Shown here one piece after another: positions 10,585 through 22,184 of a DNA stretch of 64,000 nucleotides (positions are counted from its first letter, which is position 1; each line of letters opens with the position of its first letter). Below the pieces are notes generated by a model. It did no database searches. It saw only the letters and a list, made by a program, of their open reading frames with translations, and had not been told where the DNA came from. Source of the DNA: Linum tenue (taxonomy: Eukaryota > Streptophyta > Magnoliopsida > Malpighiales > Linaceae); assembly GCA_946122785.1 (NCBI GenBank), contig CAMGYJ010000006.1, forward strand, positions 71,053,676-71,117,675, read 5' to 3'. Both the position numbers and the translations under genes were made by a program.

Positions 10585-12471
10585 AGTATCTTAACCACTC
10601 TCAAGAACAAAGTAATGCTTGAACTGTTTTTTCCCCCAATGATGCACGGTTTGGATCAATCACTCTTCCCCCGTCACTAAAAGTCACTTCCGGCGCAACT
10701 GAGGTTAGAGGAATTACCAAAACATCACAAGTCATCGTTGATAAAACCTTATACCTCATACGTTGCTCCTTCCACCACACAATAACATTAAGGCCACAAT
10801 ACTCGGATCAATATAAAGACAATCCTCAAGATATACACCATGGTTGTAACACAATCGACATTTCGAATAAGTGAGTCAAACCTTGCCCTTTCCATTCTCT
10901 TCCTCCCAGCCCGAAGAAGAAGAGGAAGAGGAGGAAGAGGGAATTGTGTCACTTTCATCTTCAAATAAGTTCACCATGTTCTTCCCTTTGTAGTCTTCAA
11001 CATACTCATGAAAGAGTTTGTAAAGCTTGTCACAAACTAGTGCAATCAGCTCCTTCACAGCTTCAGCTCCATTGTGAAGGTCAGGAAAATACATCTGAAG
11101 CATCTTAAACTTGTTTCTTGGGTCCATAATAGCAGCAATCGAAATTATCACCCAATACTTCTCAAATTTGACCAGCATATCACAAGCCATAGATTGCATA
11201 TCTTCATTCTCCAACATTAACGTCTTATCCAGCAACTTCTTAATGTACCAAAATTCAGGAAGAAAAAATTTAGCAGTTGGATACTCACTTCCAGAAATAT
11301 ATTCAGTGACAAACCTGCAAAACCATATTCCACTGTTCCTCATAAGGCAACCAATCATATGATGCATCTCTTGTAGCATACCAAGAAAACACAACTTTCA
11401 AACCACAGACAGTAGAAATTATGTGATGTGTAGAATTTCCTCCAGCAGTACAGTCTAAAATAAGCTTCTTTGCAGACAACTTCAATTGTTTTACAATGTC
11501 CAGAAACAAAGTTGATTCGACTCTCTGATGCAGCAATATACTTAACACTTCGTCTACCATTCTCAATTTTTGGAGCAATCTTCTCAAGTCCACATTGTAC
11601 CAAAATGTTAATTATATGAGCACATCAAACGGCCACATCGTTGTACAACACATTATCAACTGTGATTGTCCATACTTTTTCCTCAACATCCCAATCAGCC
11701 AAACACTTATGCAATATATCAGCTGTAGCAACTCCACTACGAGGTGACGGAACATCACAAAAATTTAGGTTGCGCTTCTGAAGCGTGAAATCCTTATTAA
11801 TGAAGTGGCATGTAACAACCATATATCCCACCTTTTGATCAAATAGCCACAAACCAGTAGTCAAACTCATCTTACTCACACCTTGAAAAAGTGTTTTTAA
11901 CTTCGCTTTGCGGATGTCAAATGTTTAGAAAATATCCATCTGAACAGTTGCCCTAAAAAATTTTAGATAGTGTGGACTGATGGTATTCAGCAACAACTCA
12001 TACTTGAATTGCTTTTAACTTTCATGCACTATGAAGCAATGTGACATGATCTCACGCACCTTTGATTGCTCATGTTTGAAATTCTGGACAGAGGCTTAGT
12101 TGTTGTTTCCCTTGACCAAGGAGGATATTGGGATTCTTTGGACATGATGATAACATATGTCTTCTTAGTGTTGATGTAACCCTTGATGGATCTGCTTTGT
12201 ATGTCTTCTTGCAATTTATGCATGCATGCTGCTTGCAGCCTGCCGTATGCATAATCTTGAAGCCATTCCGAAGAGTAGAAGTTCTCTTCCTCACATTTCT
12301 TGAATATAGGGTTACTTTCTCATAAGTTTCTTTCTGATCAGATGCTAGATTTTGGGTTGCATTCTTGGGATTTCCTACATCCACTCTTGCTCTTGTGGTA
12401 GAATCATTTGTAGGAGTAGAAGCAGAGTTGTCCATTGAAGGAGTTGGATTTGAGGACATTGCTTCAGACAT
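10585..12471 (-). pseudogene. Decayed hAT transposase (BED zinc finger, RICESLEEPER-like)
   Basis: Reading the minus strand in several frames recovers the order of a hAT transposase. A start at 12471 (MSEAMSSNPT) comes first. A BED-type finger follows (CINCKKTYKADPS, then LRRHMLSSCPKNPN, about 12095-12240). Next is the catalytic-fold region (MSLTTGLWLFDQKVGYM, then WTITVDN, about 11640-11880) and the DUF4413-like region (MDPRNKFKMLQMYF, about 11080-11130). Last is the C-terminal dimerisation domain (VIVWWKEQRMRYKVLS, then FSDGGRVIDPNRASLG, about 10630-10780). Several frameshifts and stop codons, one just before the last EWL, show that it no longer encodes a transposase. I did not find its terminal repeats. 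Confidence 0.8.
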
Positions 12472-12733
12472 TCTGTGACAAAACACCAACAATTGTTCAG
12501 TACATACAACAGTCCAAAGCTGTTTCACATCACACACCATGTCACAGATTTTCGTGTTAACTGCATTGGTTTCATGTACAAGAGGGAACTTCCATAAATC
12601 ATGAAGTTGTTCCCTCAAACCTCTGAATTGTGAAATAAAAGCATTAGTGCATTACAATAATGGTTAACAGAACAGGCTTAGTAGTATATGTTCTGCTTAA
12701 TATACACATCATTTCTTACAGTTCCATTGATGC

Positions 12734-14908
12734 TCAATTTGCAGCTCCACGTACCTTTGTGCTAGCAGGAACGCATTTCCTATGATCTCCTCCTGCCACC
12801 TGACTATAGCACTTCACTATCTTCTGGTCTAATTCATAGTAGTCTTCTATCGTCTTCAAACGTTTCAAATCCAAATCAATGAAATTCACCTACACAGGAG
12901 TCATCAGAAAAGAAAATTACAAAGCATGCAACACTTAAACATATGTCAAACCGAAATATGCCAACAACGTACTTTGTAGGTAAATTTCTGATTAGTTGAA
13001 GGCATATGAACAGAACTATACTGAGATCCAGCATCTACATCATCTGTTGGCACAAAACTAATCATCATACTGCAGTCTTTAGCAGTGGCAGCTATCAAAT
13101 AATTCTTCACAATCTTCAAGCTCTCATCCATGGGAATCGAGTGCAAGGATTTACAAGCATGTAGAGCTTTTGCTTCATTCAAATTCATGCATACTGTACA
13201 AGGTCTGGATAGAAAATTGTAATAAGCATGAATTGCTCCTTCAATATCTAAATGGTCAAGTTTTTGAACGTCGAGAAGTTGATCAAGAACTCGAGAGTGA
13301 TGGACTGTCTCAGCAATAAGCTGCATAAAGCTTGCAGTTCTTGATCCTTTGGTTGGCTGTATGACACCCTTCAGGTCATCTTCAAAGGATTGTTTGGTAA
13401 TGGTGTTAGTTTTGCTTGTGCCACCACCCAAGCCACCGAGTATAAGAGAACCGTTCAAGAATACACGAAAATTGTTCTGAGGAGTGGCAAATAGATCCTC
13501 AATGGCTTTGTGTATTCTTTCCTTGGAACCTGAAAATAGATCCAGCGGATTGTACTTGCTAATCTCTGATATCTGTGATATGCAGCATTGTAGTCAACAA
13601 AACAGTATTGCACTAGAACAGTCGTCAAGTAAGATTCTGATATCGTCAATCAATTGTCACACTTTTCCACTGCCGTAAGCTTGAAAGTGATTAGTGCTTA
13701 CATCTTTGTTGTTTAGCTTCAGGGCTTGATGCATTCTAAACCGTGTGGTGTACTTCTTAACAGCATTCTCTTCAGCAATAAAGCTTGACAATGGCAGGAA
13801 CCCACATTTTGGCTACTTGATTCAACGGGGAAAACAAACTCGTAAAGCCCAGAGAGAATCAGTATCCTCATACATGTAAAAGCAAACAGAAATAGAGGCG
13901 ATGGAAGATAAAAATATATCATAACCAAGATTGAAAATACCTTTATCTCAACTGATATACACGGTCTCCTCTTAGAACTACCTGCATTAGACCTAGTGTA
14001 ATTAATTTCCAAAGTGAGTAACATTAACCAACTTGATTCAATTGTTGTCTAATCTCTTTGATTATCTGCTGGTAGAAATTGTAAGCTTATATAGATTTAA
14101 GAAGTTATAGTCAATAAACCCACTTTTCTGCTAAGATCATATGCAACATGAACCTGGGATTGTTTGGAAGACTCAGTACACACATGAATAAGAAAACGGC
14201 AATTACCATGAGGAAAAACGGTGTGATCAGACATAATCACCACATAATCACGTTCTACATCCACCTTGGCAGCATCAACTCGCAAAGATGGTCGGTGACG
14301 GGTCACTTTCTCTTCGATGCACTTGAGAAATTCTCCAGACACTCTAACAAGCACCTACCATTAACACAAATGGAGTCCATTTCAATGATCTTTGGCTAAC
14401 CAAATCACAATCCAAAAGGCTAAAAAAAGATACCCCTGAAATCCTAATATTGAGCATTGATTCACAGAAAGCAGACATTAGAGAATTGAAAGTAGTAGTA
14501 CCCCAGCATCAACATACTTGGGACCCAAGAGAGGACCCATAACTAGCTCAGTAAAAAACCGCTCAACAGCATCTTTGTTCTGAGATGCAACCATCTCCTT
14601 CGCTTCTTTCCACAACAGACGTTCTTGCTCCGTCAACACCGGCTGATTTTGGACGACCGCCGACGGCGCATTTCTTCCTACTTTAGGTATCCTCATCACT
14701 TTTCCGATCTACCAAAACAGGAACGAAAAATCAAACCACAGAGAGTAGGAATGGGAGGTTAAGACACAGTCTAAAAGGGTACTGAACAGTGAAAGCTTCA
14801 TCATACGAAAGCAGGGGACGATCCGGAGTAAGCGAGGACGAGATTAGCAGCGCCTTCGCCTCTGTAAACCCAATCATCTGCGTCTTTCTTCTCCAGCTTC
14901 ACCTCCAT
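12734..14908 (-). CDS. IPK1: Inositol-pentakisphosphate 2-kinase
   Basis: The enzyme adds the 2-phosphate to inositol pentakisphosphate to make phytate (InsP6). Seven exons on the minus strand join in frame to about 454 aa, close to the roughly 450 aa known for plant IPK1: 14807-14908, 14502-14708, 14207-14354, 13941-13981, 13702-13812, 12973-13572 and 12734-12889. All introns are GT/AG. Recognisable blocks in order are the N-terminal DWVYRGEGAANLVLAY glycine-rich loop, LLGPKYVDAG, MSDHTVFPHG, the ISVEIKPKCGFLP motif split by an intron, RFRMHQ, the NPLDLFSGSKERI and FLNGSLILGG blocks, KLDHLDIEGAIHAYY, and AATAKDCSMMISF. The start at 14908 gives MEVKLEKKDADDW, as in relatives. No stop or frameshift was found. 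The 3' neighbour is a dead hAT transposase on the same strand. Confidence 0.93.
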
Positions 14909-15429
14909 ATCCAGTCAAATGCCAGCTCCTGCGAATTCATACCCACCGCCGAGTTCAGAAACTCAAAATTCCGATGAGGAACGAGAAGCGATCGGAATGA
15001 AGAAAAATGGAGGGAGGAGGCAAGGAATTAATCGCATTACTTGATCGGAGAAACGAGGATTCCGGTAAACTAGCAAGCAGCTGCGACGGAATCAACTGCG
15101 GCGGCACTCTCTCCGGCTGGGAGAAATCCGACGTGGTTTACCTATCGAGCCTTCAGAGAGCGTTTTTTTCATCGAGCTTTGAGATTCAGAGAGCTGAGAA
15201 ATTACAGAGAGAAACCTGAAGAATATTATTTCTCGGCCCAAGACACCAGACTGGGCTGGGCCGCCGTTACATCGCTTCTCATAATATTATTTGACATGTA
15301 GGCCCGCAATATGAGTTCTTTTCAACATCATAATTCTCGGGCTTACAGTACAGACTGGGCCCGCAAACTCACCGCGTCTCAAAGTGTAATTACATGCAGG
15401 CCACGCCACGTCGCCACGATATGAGTTAT
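14909..15429. promoter_or_regulatory. IPK1 upstream region
   Basis: This stretch holds the IPK1 leader and promoter and then AT-rich DNA up to the first MULE remnant. No gene is recognised; ORF 15007-15219 shows no family features. Confidence 0.4.
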
Positions 15430-15805
15430 GATAAATTAATGGTCACTCAAATTACCTTCTTATTCGGGAGTCCGGATCTGGTGACTAAGGGGGGGTGCTT
15501 AGTCACTTGGCTAAGCCCCCCTCAGCCCTTGGATCAATCTAATGGTGTAGAAAATGGAAGGACTATTTTATTAATAAGAAGGGCAATTCAGGAATTAGGA
15601 AAAATTCAAAAAAAAAAAAAATTTCCACCTTCTCTTCTGCGCTGCCAGCCACGGGATGAAGAGGCGACGATGGAAAAGAGGCGACCGGCGGCGACGATGG
15701 AGAGAGAGAAAGGAGACCTCGACCACGACGGCGACGGCGACGGCGACGATGGAAAGAGGGAAAGGAGATCGCGACGGAGGCGAAGGCAATGGCGGAGAGA
15801 GAGCG

Positions 15806-15905
15806 TCGGCGACAATGGAGGAGAGAGAGGCGGCGCGACGATGGAGGAGAGAGAGGCGGCGCGACGATGGAGGAGAGAGAGGCGGCGCGACGATGGAGAG
15901 AGAGA
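15806..15905. repeat. 26-bp GA-rich minisatellite
   Basis: The unit GCGACGATGGAGGAGAGAGA recurs about four times with near identity. ORFs through it are arginine/glutamate-rich artefacts. Confidence 0.8.
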
Positions 15906-16074
15906 GAGAGGTTGCGATGGCAGTAGATTGAATCAGCGGTGGAGAGAGAGTCGACGGCGGCGGCAGCGGTGGAGAGAGAGTCGTCTGAAGGAAGAACAGT
16001 GATTTGTATAGTTTGTATGTTTTGTAACATTAGTTTGTATTGTTAGTATTTTTGTACAAAATGTCAGTATGGTT

Positions 16075-16215
16075 TGTATGTTTTTCTTTTGACAGTTTGT
16101 ACTCATAGTATGTTTTTCTTTGACAGTTTGTACTCTTAGTATGTTTTTCTTTGACAGTTTGTATTCTTAGTATGTTTTTCTTTGACAGTTTGTATTCTTA
16201 GTATGTTTTGCTTGT
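16075..16215. repeat. 30-31 bp TATGTTTTTCTTTGACAG minisatellite
   Basis: Four to five tandem copies of a unit containing TAGTATGTTTTTCTTTGACA are present, differing by single bases. Confidence 0.85.
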
Positions 16216-16284
16216 ATTCTTAGTATGTTTCGCTTTGTATTGTAAGTACTAATAATTTGTATACTTTATATGTATTGATTTGTG

Positions 16285-16760
16285 ATGCAAAAAACATTAC
16301 AAACATGGTTGACAAAAATGTGGACAAAAATAACAAACATTACAAACAGTACAAAAAAACAACAAACATTACAAACATTACAAAATAACAAACATTACAA
16401 ACATTGCAAACAAACATTACAAACATTACAAACAAACATTACAAACAGTACAAAGCATACTACACGTACAGAATATCACTACTTACCATACAGATTGGTA
16501 AACTTGTATTACAAACAAATGAATACAAAGTATACAAATCATAACATAAAAGTATACAAACTTGAATAACAAAAATTACAAATACAAATCAATGAATAGA
16601 AAGTGTATAAATCATAACATAAAGTATACAAACTAGACAAACAACATTACTAACATTACAAACATTACAATGTATACAAACTAGACAAACAAACATTACT
16701 AACATTACAAACATTACAATGTATACAAAATAGTAATATAAACATTACAAACATCACGAA
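16285..16760. repeat. AAACATTAC tandem tract
   Basis: AACATTACAAACATTAC-type 9-15 bp units recur throughout, interspersed with TACAAA. The tract is low-complexity DNA inside insertion 1. Confidence 0.8.
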
Positions 16761-16833
16761 CTCAAATACTGTTGTCGGAAAACCATCCACCACCGTCTCT
16801 GGTCGCCGGAAAATTGCTCCGCCGTCGCCGGAA

Positions 16834-16836
<3 letters not shown>

Positions 16837-16893
<57 letters not shown>
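16837..16893. repeat. (CT)n microsatellite
   Basis: An uninterrupted run of about 28 CT units lies near the right end of insertion 1. Confidence 0.95.
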
Positions 16894-16896
<3 letters not shown>

Positions 16897-18537
16897 GGCG
16901 CAGGTTGGGGAATTAATGGCGCCCCTCTCTCTGTGGACTGTGGTGGGAAATAATGGCGCCCAGACCAAGTTGCCGGCGGCGCAATTATTGGAACGGAGAT
17001 GGGAGGCGACGGGAAGAGACGGACGGCTGGGTTAGTTTTTTTTATTTCTTTTATAATTAAAAATTAAAAATAACTATGCAATTACTACATTGCCCTTCAT
17101 TAAATTGGATTAATAAGAGCTCTTGGATTTTAATGAGGTGCAATGGTGGAGATTTACTTAGCCATGTGACTAAGGGGGGTCCCCTTAGTCACCAGATCTT
17201 AGCCCCTTATTCGGGGAGCGGATACTATCACAACAGCTTTTTTATTGTTACTATAACAACATTATTCATTAAGGTTAATAGGGTAATTTAACATATAAAA
17301 AACTATTTAAACCATCTCCGCCGCCATCGCGAAGAGCAGCCGATAAGTTACTTTCGTCGAGATCGTAATCGTCAAAGAGCAGCCGATCTTCTTCCCAGTC
17401 GTCGTTGACGACACCTCTTCGACTACGGTTGGTTTGAGGACTGATTCCTGTGGTCGCGGTGGCTTCCTGCTCTTCTTGGTCGGAGCTTCCGCGAAGAGCT
17501 TCCTTCGACTTCCACGGAAAGGGCATGTCCCAAGTCGAAAACAAGAATGAGAAGTTGCGGTTCGAGAGAGTGTTCGACGGAATTGAGATTGACGGACGAT
17601 GAGAAACTAGTGAAGCTAGCTACCATGGTGCTAGGGTTTAAACGAGAACAAAGCCAGACGTGGAATTCGGAGCAATTACAGAGGAAAGAAAACATCAATG
17701 GTGAACGATGGTGGGGAAGAAGAACTGAACAAGTTCAACACTCTGCTGCAGTCTTCTCTGCTCTGCATTCATTCACGTACCTACCTACCTTCATGGGCCA
17801 TATTTATTTGTTACTGTAAATCACCACAGAACTACAGGGGCCATGTTTGTTTGTTACTGTAAATCACCATAATGGTTGCTCTGTTTTGTACTTCGGTTTG
17901 TTGCTGCCATGTTGATGTTTAACGGGATGCAGAGAATTAGGGCTTGGTGGCTGGGTTAGTTGTTTGCGACTGGACAATTAGAAAGGCAAAAGGTAGTGAC
18001 AGTGGTAATTAAAAAGCAAATATGAGTTCTTAATGGTTTATATTTAAGTGTTTCTAAATTCTAATGTCTTTATGCTTCAAATGCATCCACATGTCAAATA
18101 GGTTTGACATCTAACCAAAAAATGCTACATGGTCGTTATATAGTAAGCCACATATTAGATTGGAATGAAATTAAAGTGCCTATTTTATTAGCATTTAGGA
18201 ATAACATCATCATTAGTCTGCAATTAATCTTGATGTCCTAAAAAAAATATGTTTTATTTCGCTCGGTTGTACATGTATTATAAATATAGTTGTGTTTGGT
18301 GAATGGTAATAACTAATTAGTTGTTGCTAATTGTGATCATATGAAGTTTCATTCCAGAAAATTCAAAATTGTGAGATTTTTTTTAATTTTTGCTTTGAAC
18401 GCCTAGGCGTGCCTATGCAACGCTTAAGCGGGCTAGGCGCTAGTCAAGAGCACACCGCTCGCCTTACGCCTAGTGCTTTTTTGAACCTTGTATGCAGTTA
18501 TGCGTTTTTTTTAGATGCAGTTAGGAGTTATTGGTAT

Positions 18538-19210
18538 GCAGACCACAAGTATTTTATAAGCACACCAGAAATCTCTTAACGCAAACCACAAATACGGTAA
18601 AGCAACCCACAAAAAGCATATAAAAAACCTTCTAAAACAAACCACAAGTGTTTTAAACGATACCAAAAATCTCACAAAGCATACCATAAATATTTCATAA
18701 GCACACCAGAAATCCTCTAATGCAAACCAAAAATACGGTAAAGCAAACCACAGAAAGCAAACCAGAAACGTCCTAATGCAGACCACAAATATATTAAAAC
18801 AAACCAGAAACTCCGCAAAGCAAACCATAAAATTTTCGAAAGCACACCATAAACTTCTCAATGCAAACCAGAAACACAATAAAACAAACCGGAAACCTCA
18901 TAATGCATACCACAAATATCCTAAAACAAACCACAAACCTCACAAAGCAAACCACAACATTTGCGAAAGCACACCAGAAACCTCATAATGCAAACCAAAA
19001 ATGTCCTAATGCAGACCACAAATATATTAAAACAAACCAGAAACGTCCTGATGCAAACCACAAATGCCGTAAAGCAAACCATAAACCCAGCAAAGCAAAC
19101 CACAAAAGTTTTTAAAGCACACCAGAAACTTCTTAATGCAAACCATAAACACGATAAAGCAAACCACAAAAGGCATACAAAAATATGAGAAACCAAACCA
19201 TAAATCTCAC
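18538..19210. repeat. 21-bp minisatellite with higher-order structure
   Basis: About 30 diverged units of the form AAACCAGAAACCTCATAATGC follow each other. A longer block (AATGCAGACCACAAATATAT) recurs about 231 bp apart (near 18777 and 19008), which indicates duplication of an 11-unit segment. Minus-strand ORFs through it give repetitive FWFALEDFWC-like peptides that follow the repeat and are not evidence of a protein. Confidence 0.85.
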
Positions 19211-19229
19211 AATGCAGACCATAACATCC

Positions 19230-19435
19230 GGTGGTCGTTGGCCGTTGACCGGTCAACGAAGACCATTGACCAAACTCCGATGACCGTCAGTGAGTAGATT
19301 CCGATGCCGATAGGCATATTCCGGCCCCGATGACAAGATTCCGACGCCGGTAAGCATATTCCGGCCACAAATAGCATATTCCGATGACCGGCGACCATTT
19401 TCCGGCGACCGGTGGCAGAATTCCGGCGACCAAAT
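19230..19435. repeat. ATTCCGG tandem repeat
   Basis: Roughly 25-30 bp units containing CATATTCCGGCC or ATTCCGATGCCGG follow one another seven or so times. Confidence 0.7.
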
Positions 19436-20604
19436 TTTTGGTCAGAAAATAAAAAAAATATTTTTTTATTTTTTATTTTTTTATCTAAATAGATTTTTCA
19501 TAATGACAATTATACCCCTGCTTTGATTTTACACTAGGTCAACTCATCTAATAAAAAGTCATCACAATCCTAGCTTCCTATTGGTTGGGAACTAGTGTTG
19601 TTACAATAACAACACAATGGGTGTTGTTATAGTAACCGGTCCCTCTTATTCGCCACTAACTTTACAAATTGTTTCACCGTAGTCACCGATCGTCAGTCTC
19701 CGTTAACTCAGTTAGTTTTTTGATGACGTGGCAAACAGATCGCTGACTAGACCGTTAAGTTAATGATATGTTAATTTTAAAAAATTTAAAAAAAAAATTT
19801 TAAAAAGACAAAGGACTGGGCCCACCTCCCCCTTCCACCTTCTACCTTTATCTCTCTTCCCCGGCGTCAACCTTCCGCCGCTGCAACTAGCATTGGTTTT
19901 GTTTAATTCCTTTCTTTCTTCCCTTCCCATCCCAGCCCCCTTCAATTTCATTTGATGCCTACCTACCCAAGAACACCCACCCCAGAGACTTATCCTCCTA
20001 CCCACCGCAATTCCGTCCTTGTAAGTTCTCTCTTTCGGCAATCTCTGTCGATCCTTTCCCTATGAAAATGAAGGCGGTCTCCGTTGATCAATTCTCTAGT
20101 CGCATCAGCTTCTTCCACTATAAGATTGATTCTTGTGGGGTGAATTGAAGAGGAGAAGACATGGTTTGAAGGGCCGGCTTAGGAAGGAGCAATGGGGTTT
20201 GGATGGGGCTGGCGATGGGAGAGGGCGGAAGGAGGAGAATCGAGAGATAAGTTTGGGTGATCTGCGGAACAAGGATATGCGAAAAGGCGAGAAAGACTGA
20301 AGTGGTGCCGGGGAGAAGATTTAAGAGCCGCAAAGCACTCCATTTCTACGACGGACAGAGAGAGAGAGAGAGAGAGATGGGAAGCAGGAGTTAATTGATT
20401 TGCGAGAATGCCAAGATTGTGGTTTTTGACGGAGACAGAATTATAAAGGATTGTTGCGTCTGTGTGTGGATGCATGTCTAGATCGACAATCTCCGTTGTT
20501 CCTTTCCCTTTTGAAAAGGAAGGCAGTCTCCATCGATCCTTTCCCTAGCTGCAGCGGGAGCGGCGACGTCGGGAGAGGGAACTTAGAAGTACAAAATTGC
20601 GGTG

Positions 20605-20976
20605 AGTGTTGTCAAAACCGAACCGGACATCGATCCGGATTAATGAGAGGTTTAAGGTTTATCGGATAACCGTTAATTAACCGGTATTAAAAACCGTTCA
20701 CAAACCGGTACTCGATTCTAAAAAAAGAAGAGAAAAATATAGAATAAGAATTAAAAAATATTAAAACGCTAACAATAGTGGAAGGGCTGATGTTGGGTCA
20801 CATTTATTTTCACTTACCTTGTTTGCTTTTCATTATTAATCAATTAAAAAATTGCAAAAAGTAGGCGCCAGCTATATTTCCCCAGCCGCCCGTTTTCTTG
20901 CTTCCGGGGGCGGACTTGTGCCCGGGTCCGGTTTTTACCGGTCTGACCGACCGGTCCGGTCCGGTTTTAATAACAC
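20605..20976. mobile_element. Degenerate ACCGG-rich MITE
   Basis: The ends AGTGTTGTCAAAACCG and, inverted, TGTGTTATTAAAACCG frame AT-rich DNA with CCGGT clusters. It resembles the 9239-9622 element, but no target duplication could be matched. Confidence 0.45.
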
Positions 20977-21329
20977 AGGGTGGAAGGAGGAGGAGTTGAG
21001 GTATCTGGGGCAGTTAGGGATGGGACTGGGTCCAAAATGGGCCGGGTAGTGCTCAACCCAGATCCACCTCATTGTCTTAAAATTAGGCCCGCCCCGCCCC
21101 AAAACCCACAACGGGCCAGCATGTCATGGCCCATTGCCCAGCCCTAACGGGCCGGGTCCTACCCAAGCCCGCCCTGCACACTCAAATTACCTGTTAGCAA
21201 ACTCAAACAATGAAAAACAAATTACCTGATAGGCTGAATTCATGATGGTTTTTCTTCGGGAAGCCAAACATCTCGTTGGCTGAATGAATTCTTCTTGGGG
21301 TTGAGGATGGAGGGTTAATGATGGAGTAA

Positions 21330-21660
21330 ATAGGAGAGGGGAGAGGAAGAGTTGGGCACCTGCAAGCTGTAGGGGTTGATGGGAATTGAGATTATGAATT
21401 GTGGCGAGGCAATTGAGGACGGCGGAGAGGGCGCCCGATTCGGCGAGCTGGCGGCGGAGGGAAGGGTCGAATTTGGTGAGCTTGGCGAGGCGGGAGAGGG
21501 AATCGAGCTTGGAATTGGGGTGGAGGATCGGGAAGTGAGGGTGGAGATTAGGGTTTCCGGCGGCGGCTGGTGATGGTGGATGGGTCGTGGAGGTGGAGTT
21601 TGGAGATGTGGGCGTAGTTGGGAAAGGGAGGAGGGGAAGATCGATAGACGAAAGGGGCAA
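21330..21660 (-). pseudogene. Captured ARM-repeat (U-box-like) gene fragment
   Basis: A minus-strand frame encodes a Ser/Pro-rich N-terminus and then LSRLAKLTKFDPSLRRQLAE and SGALSAVLNCL. This is the form of an armadillo repeat as found in plant U-box proteins (known family pattern). After that it runs into noncoding-looking sequence. It lies inside the outer MULE arms, so transposon capture is the likely origin (inference). Confidence 0.5.
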
Positions 21661-22184
21661 GGAGCGGGGCGGGTCGGGGACGGGGCAGGGCAGGGGTTAT
21701 ACCCAAACCTGGACTGGACCGTGGGCGGGCCGGGTCGAGACCCGCCCCATCTCTTAACGGGCCGGGTTTTATCCGTCCCTATGCGGGTTGGGCCGGGTCA
21801 GACCCGCCGGATCGGGCTCAAAGTCCCTAGCCTAGGGGCAGTAGCACTAATTGCAGCGGGGTCAATGCTGGGGAAGAGGAAGATAAAGGACAAAGATGGG
21901 GAAGGGCCGAATGGGGGCCCACGCCTCTACCATTTTTTTTTAAATTAACGTGTCATTTACTTAATGGTATAGTCAGCAGTTCCGTTTGCCACGTCATCAA
22001 TAAATTGACGGAGTTAACGGAGTCTGACAGAGATTGACGGTCGGTGACTACGGTGAAACGATTCGTAAAGTTAATGGCGAATAAAAAAGAAAAGTAATTT
22101 GGGTGGCAAGCGTGAAAGATTAATGTAATTTGAGTGACCAAACGTGTAATTTAGCCAAAAAAAATAACAACCCACTTGTAGCTT

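Larger units (their letters stand above)
15469..17206. mobile_element. MULE-like insertion 1 (innermost, minisatellite-rich)
   Basis: A 1738-bp insertion is flanked by the 9-bp duplication TTATTCGGG (15460-15468 and 17207-17215). The ends share the inverted motif GATCTGGTGACTAAGGGG. It sits exactly across the left boundary of insertion 2, so it came later. It has no transposase; the interior is built of GA-rich repeats, a 30-bp TATGTTTTTC repeat, an AAACATTAC tract and a (CT)n run. Confidence 0.7.
17214..19643. mobile_element. MULE-like insertion 2 (middle of the nest)
   Basis: Imperfect inverted ends are GGGAGCGGATACTATCACAAC on the left and, read inward from the right, GGGACCGGTTACTATAACAAC. 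The 9-bp target duplication is TCTTATTCG. Its right copy is at 19644-19652, and its left copy at 15458-15466 is now separated from the element by insertion 1. No transposase is seen. The interior contains an unrecognised ORF region (17275-17700) and two minisatellite blocks. Confidence 0.75.
15441..22157. mobile_element. Outer Mutator-like element with two nested insertions and a gene fragment
   Basis: The right terminal repeat (about 21945-22157) ends TTTGAGTGACCAAACGTGTAATTTAGCC. The matching left repeat starts near 15441 (GGTCACTCAAATTACC) and, interrupted after 15466, resumes at 19653 (CACTAACTTTACAAATTGTTTCACCG). The same terminal repeat family frames the element at 33818-35359. Between the arms lie an ARM-repeat gene fragment, an ACCGG-rich MITE and GGGCC-rich sequence. 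The extreme left end is degenerate and I could not read its target duplication. Confidence 0.65.

Noticed and set aside
15394..16002. 202-codon Arg/Glu-rich ORF and its antisense partners
   Set aside because: They follow the 26-bp GA-rich minisatellite inside a MULE and have no conserved features.
18538..19210. CRISPR-like array
   Set aside because: The units are contiguous diverged tandem repeats without unique spacers, and the DNA is from a plant nucleus.
18511..19256. Phe/Cys/Trp-rich repetitive ORFs on the minus strand
   Set aside because: They are translations of the 21-bp minisatellite; 21 bp is divisible by three, so frames stay open by chance.
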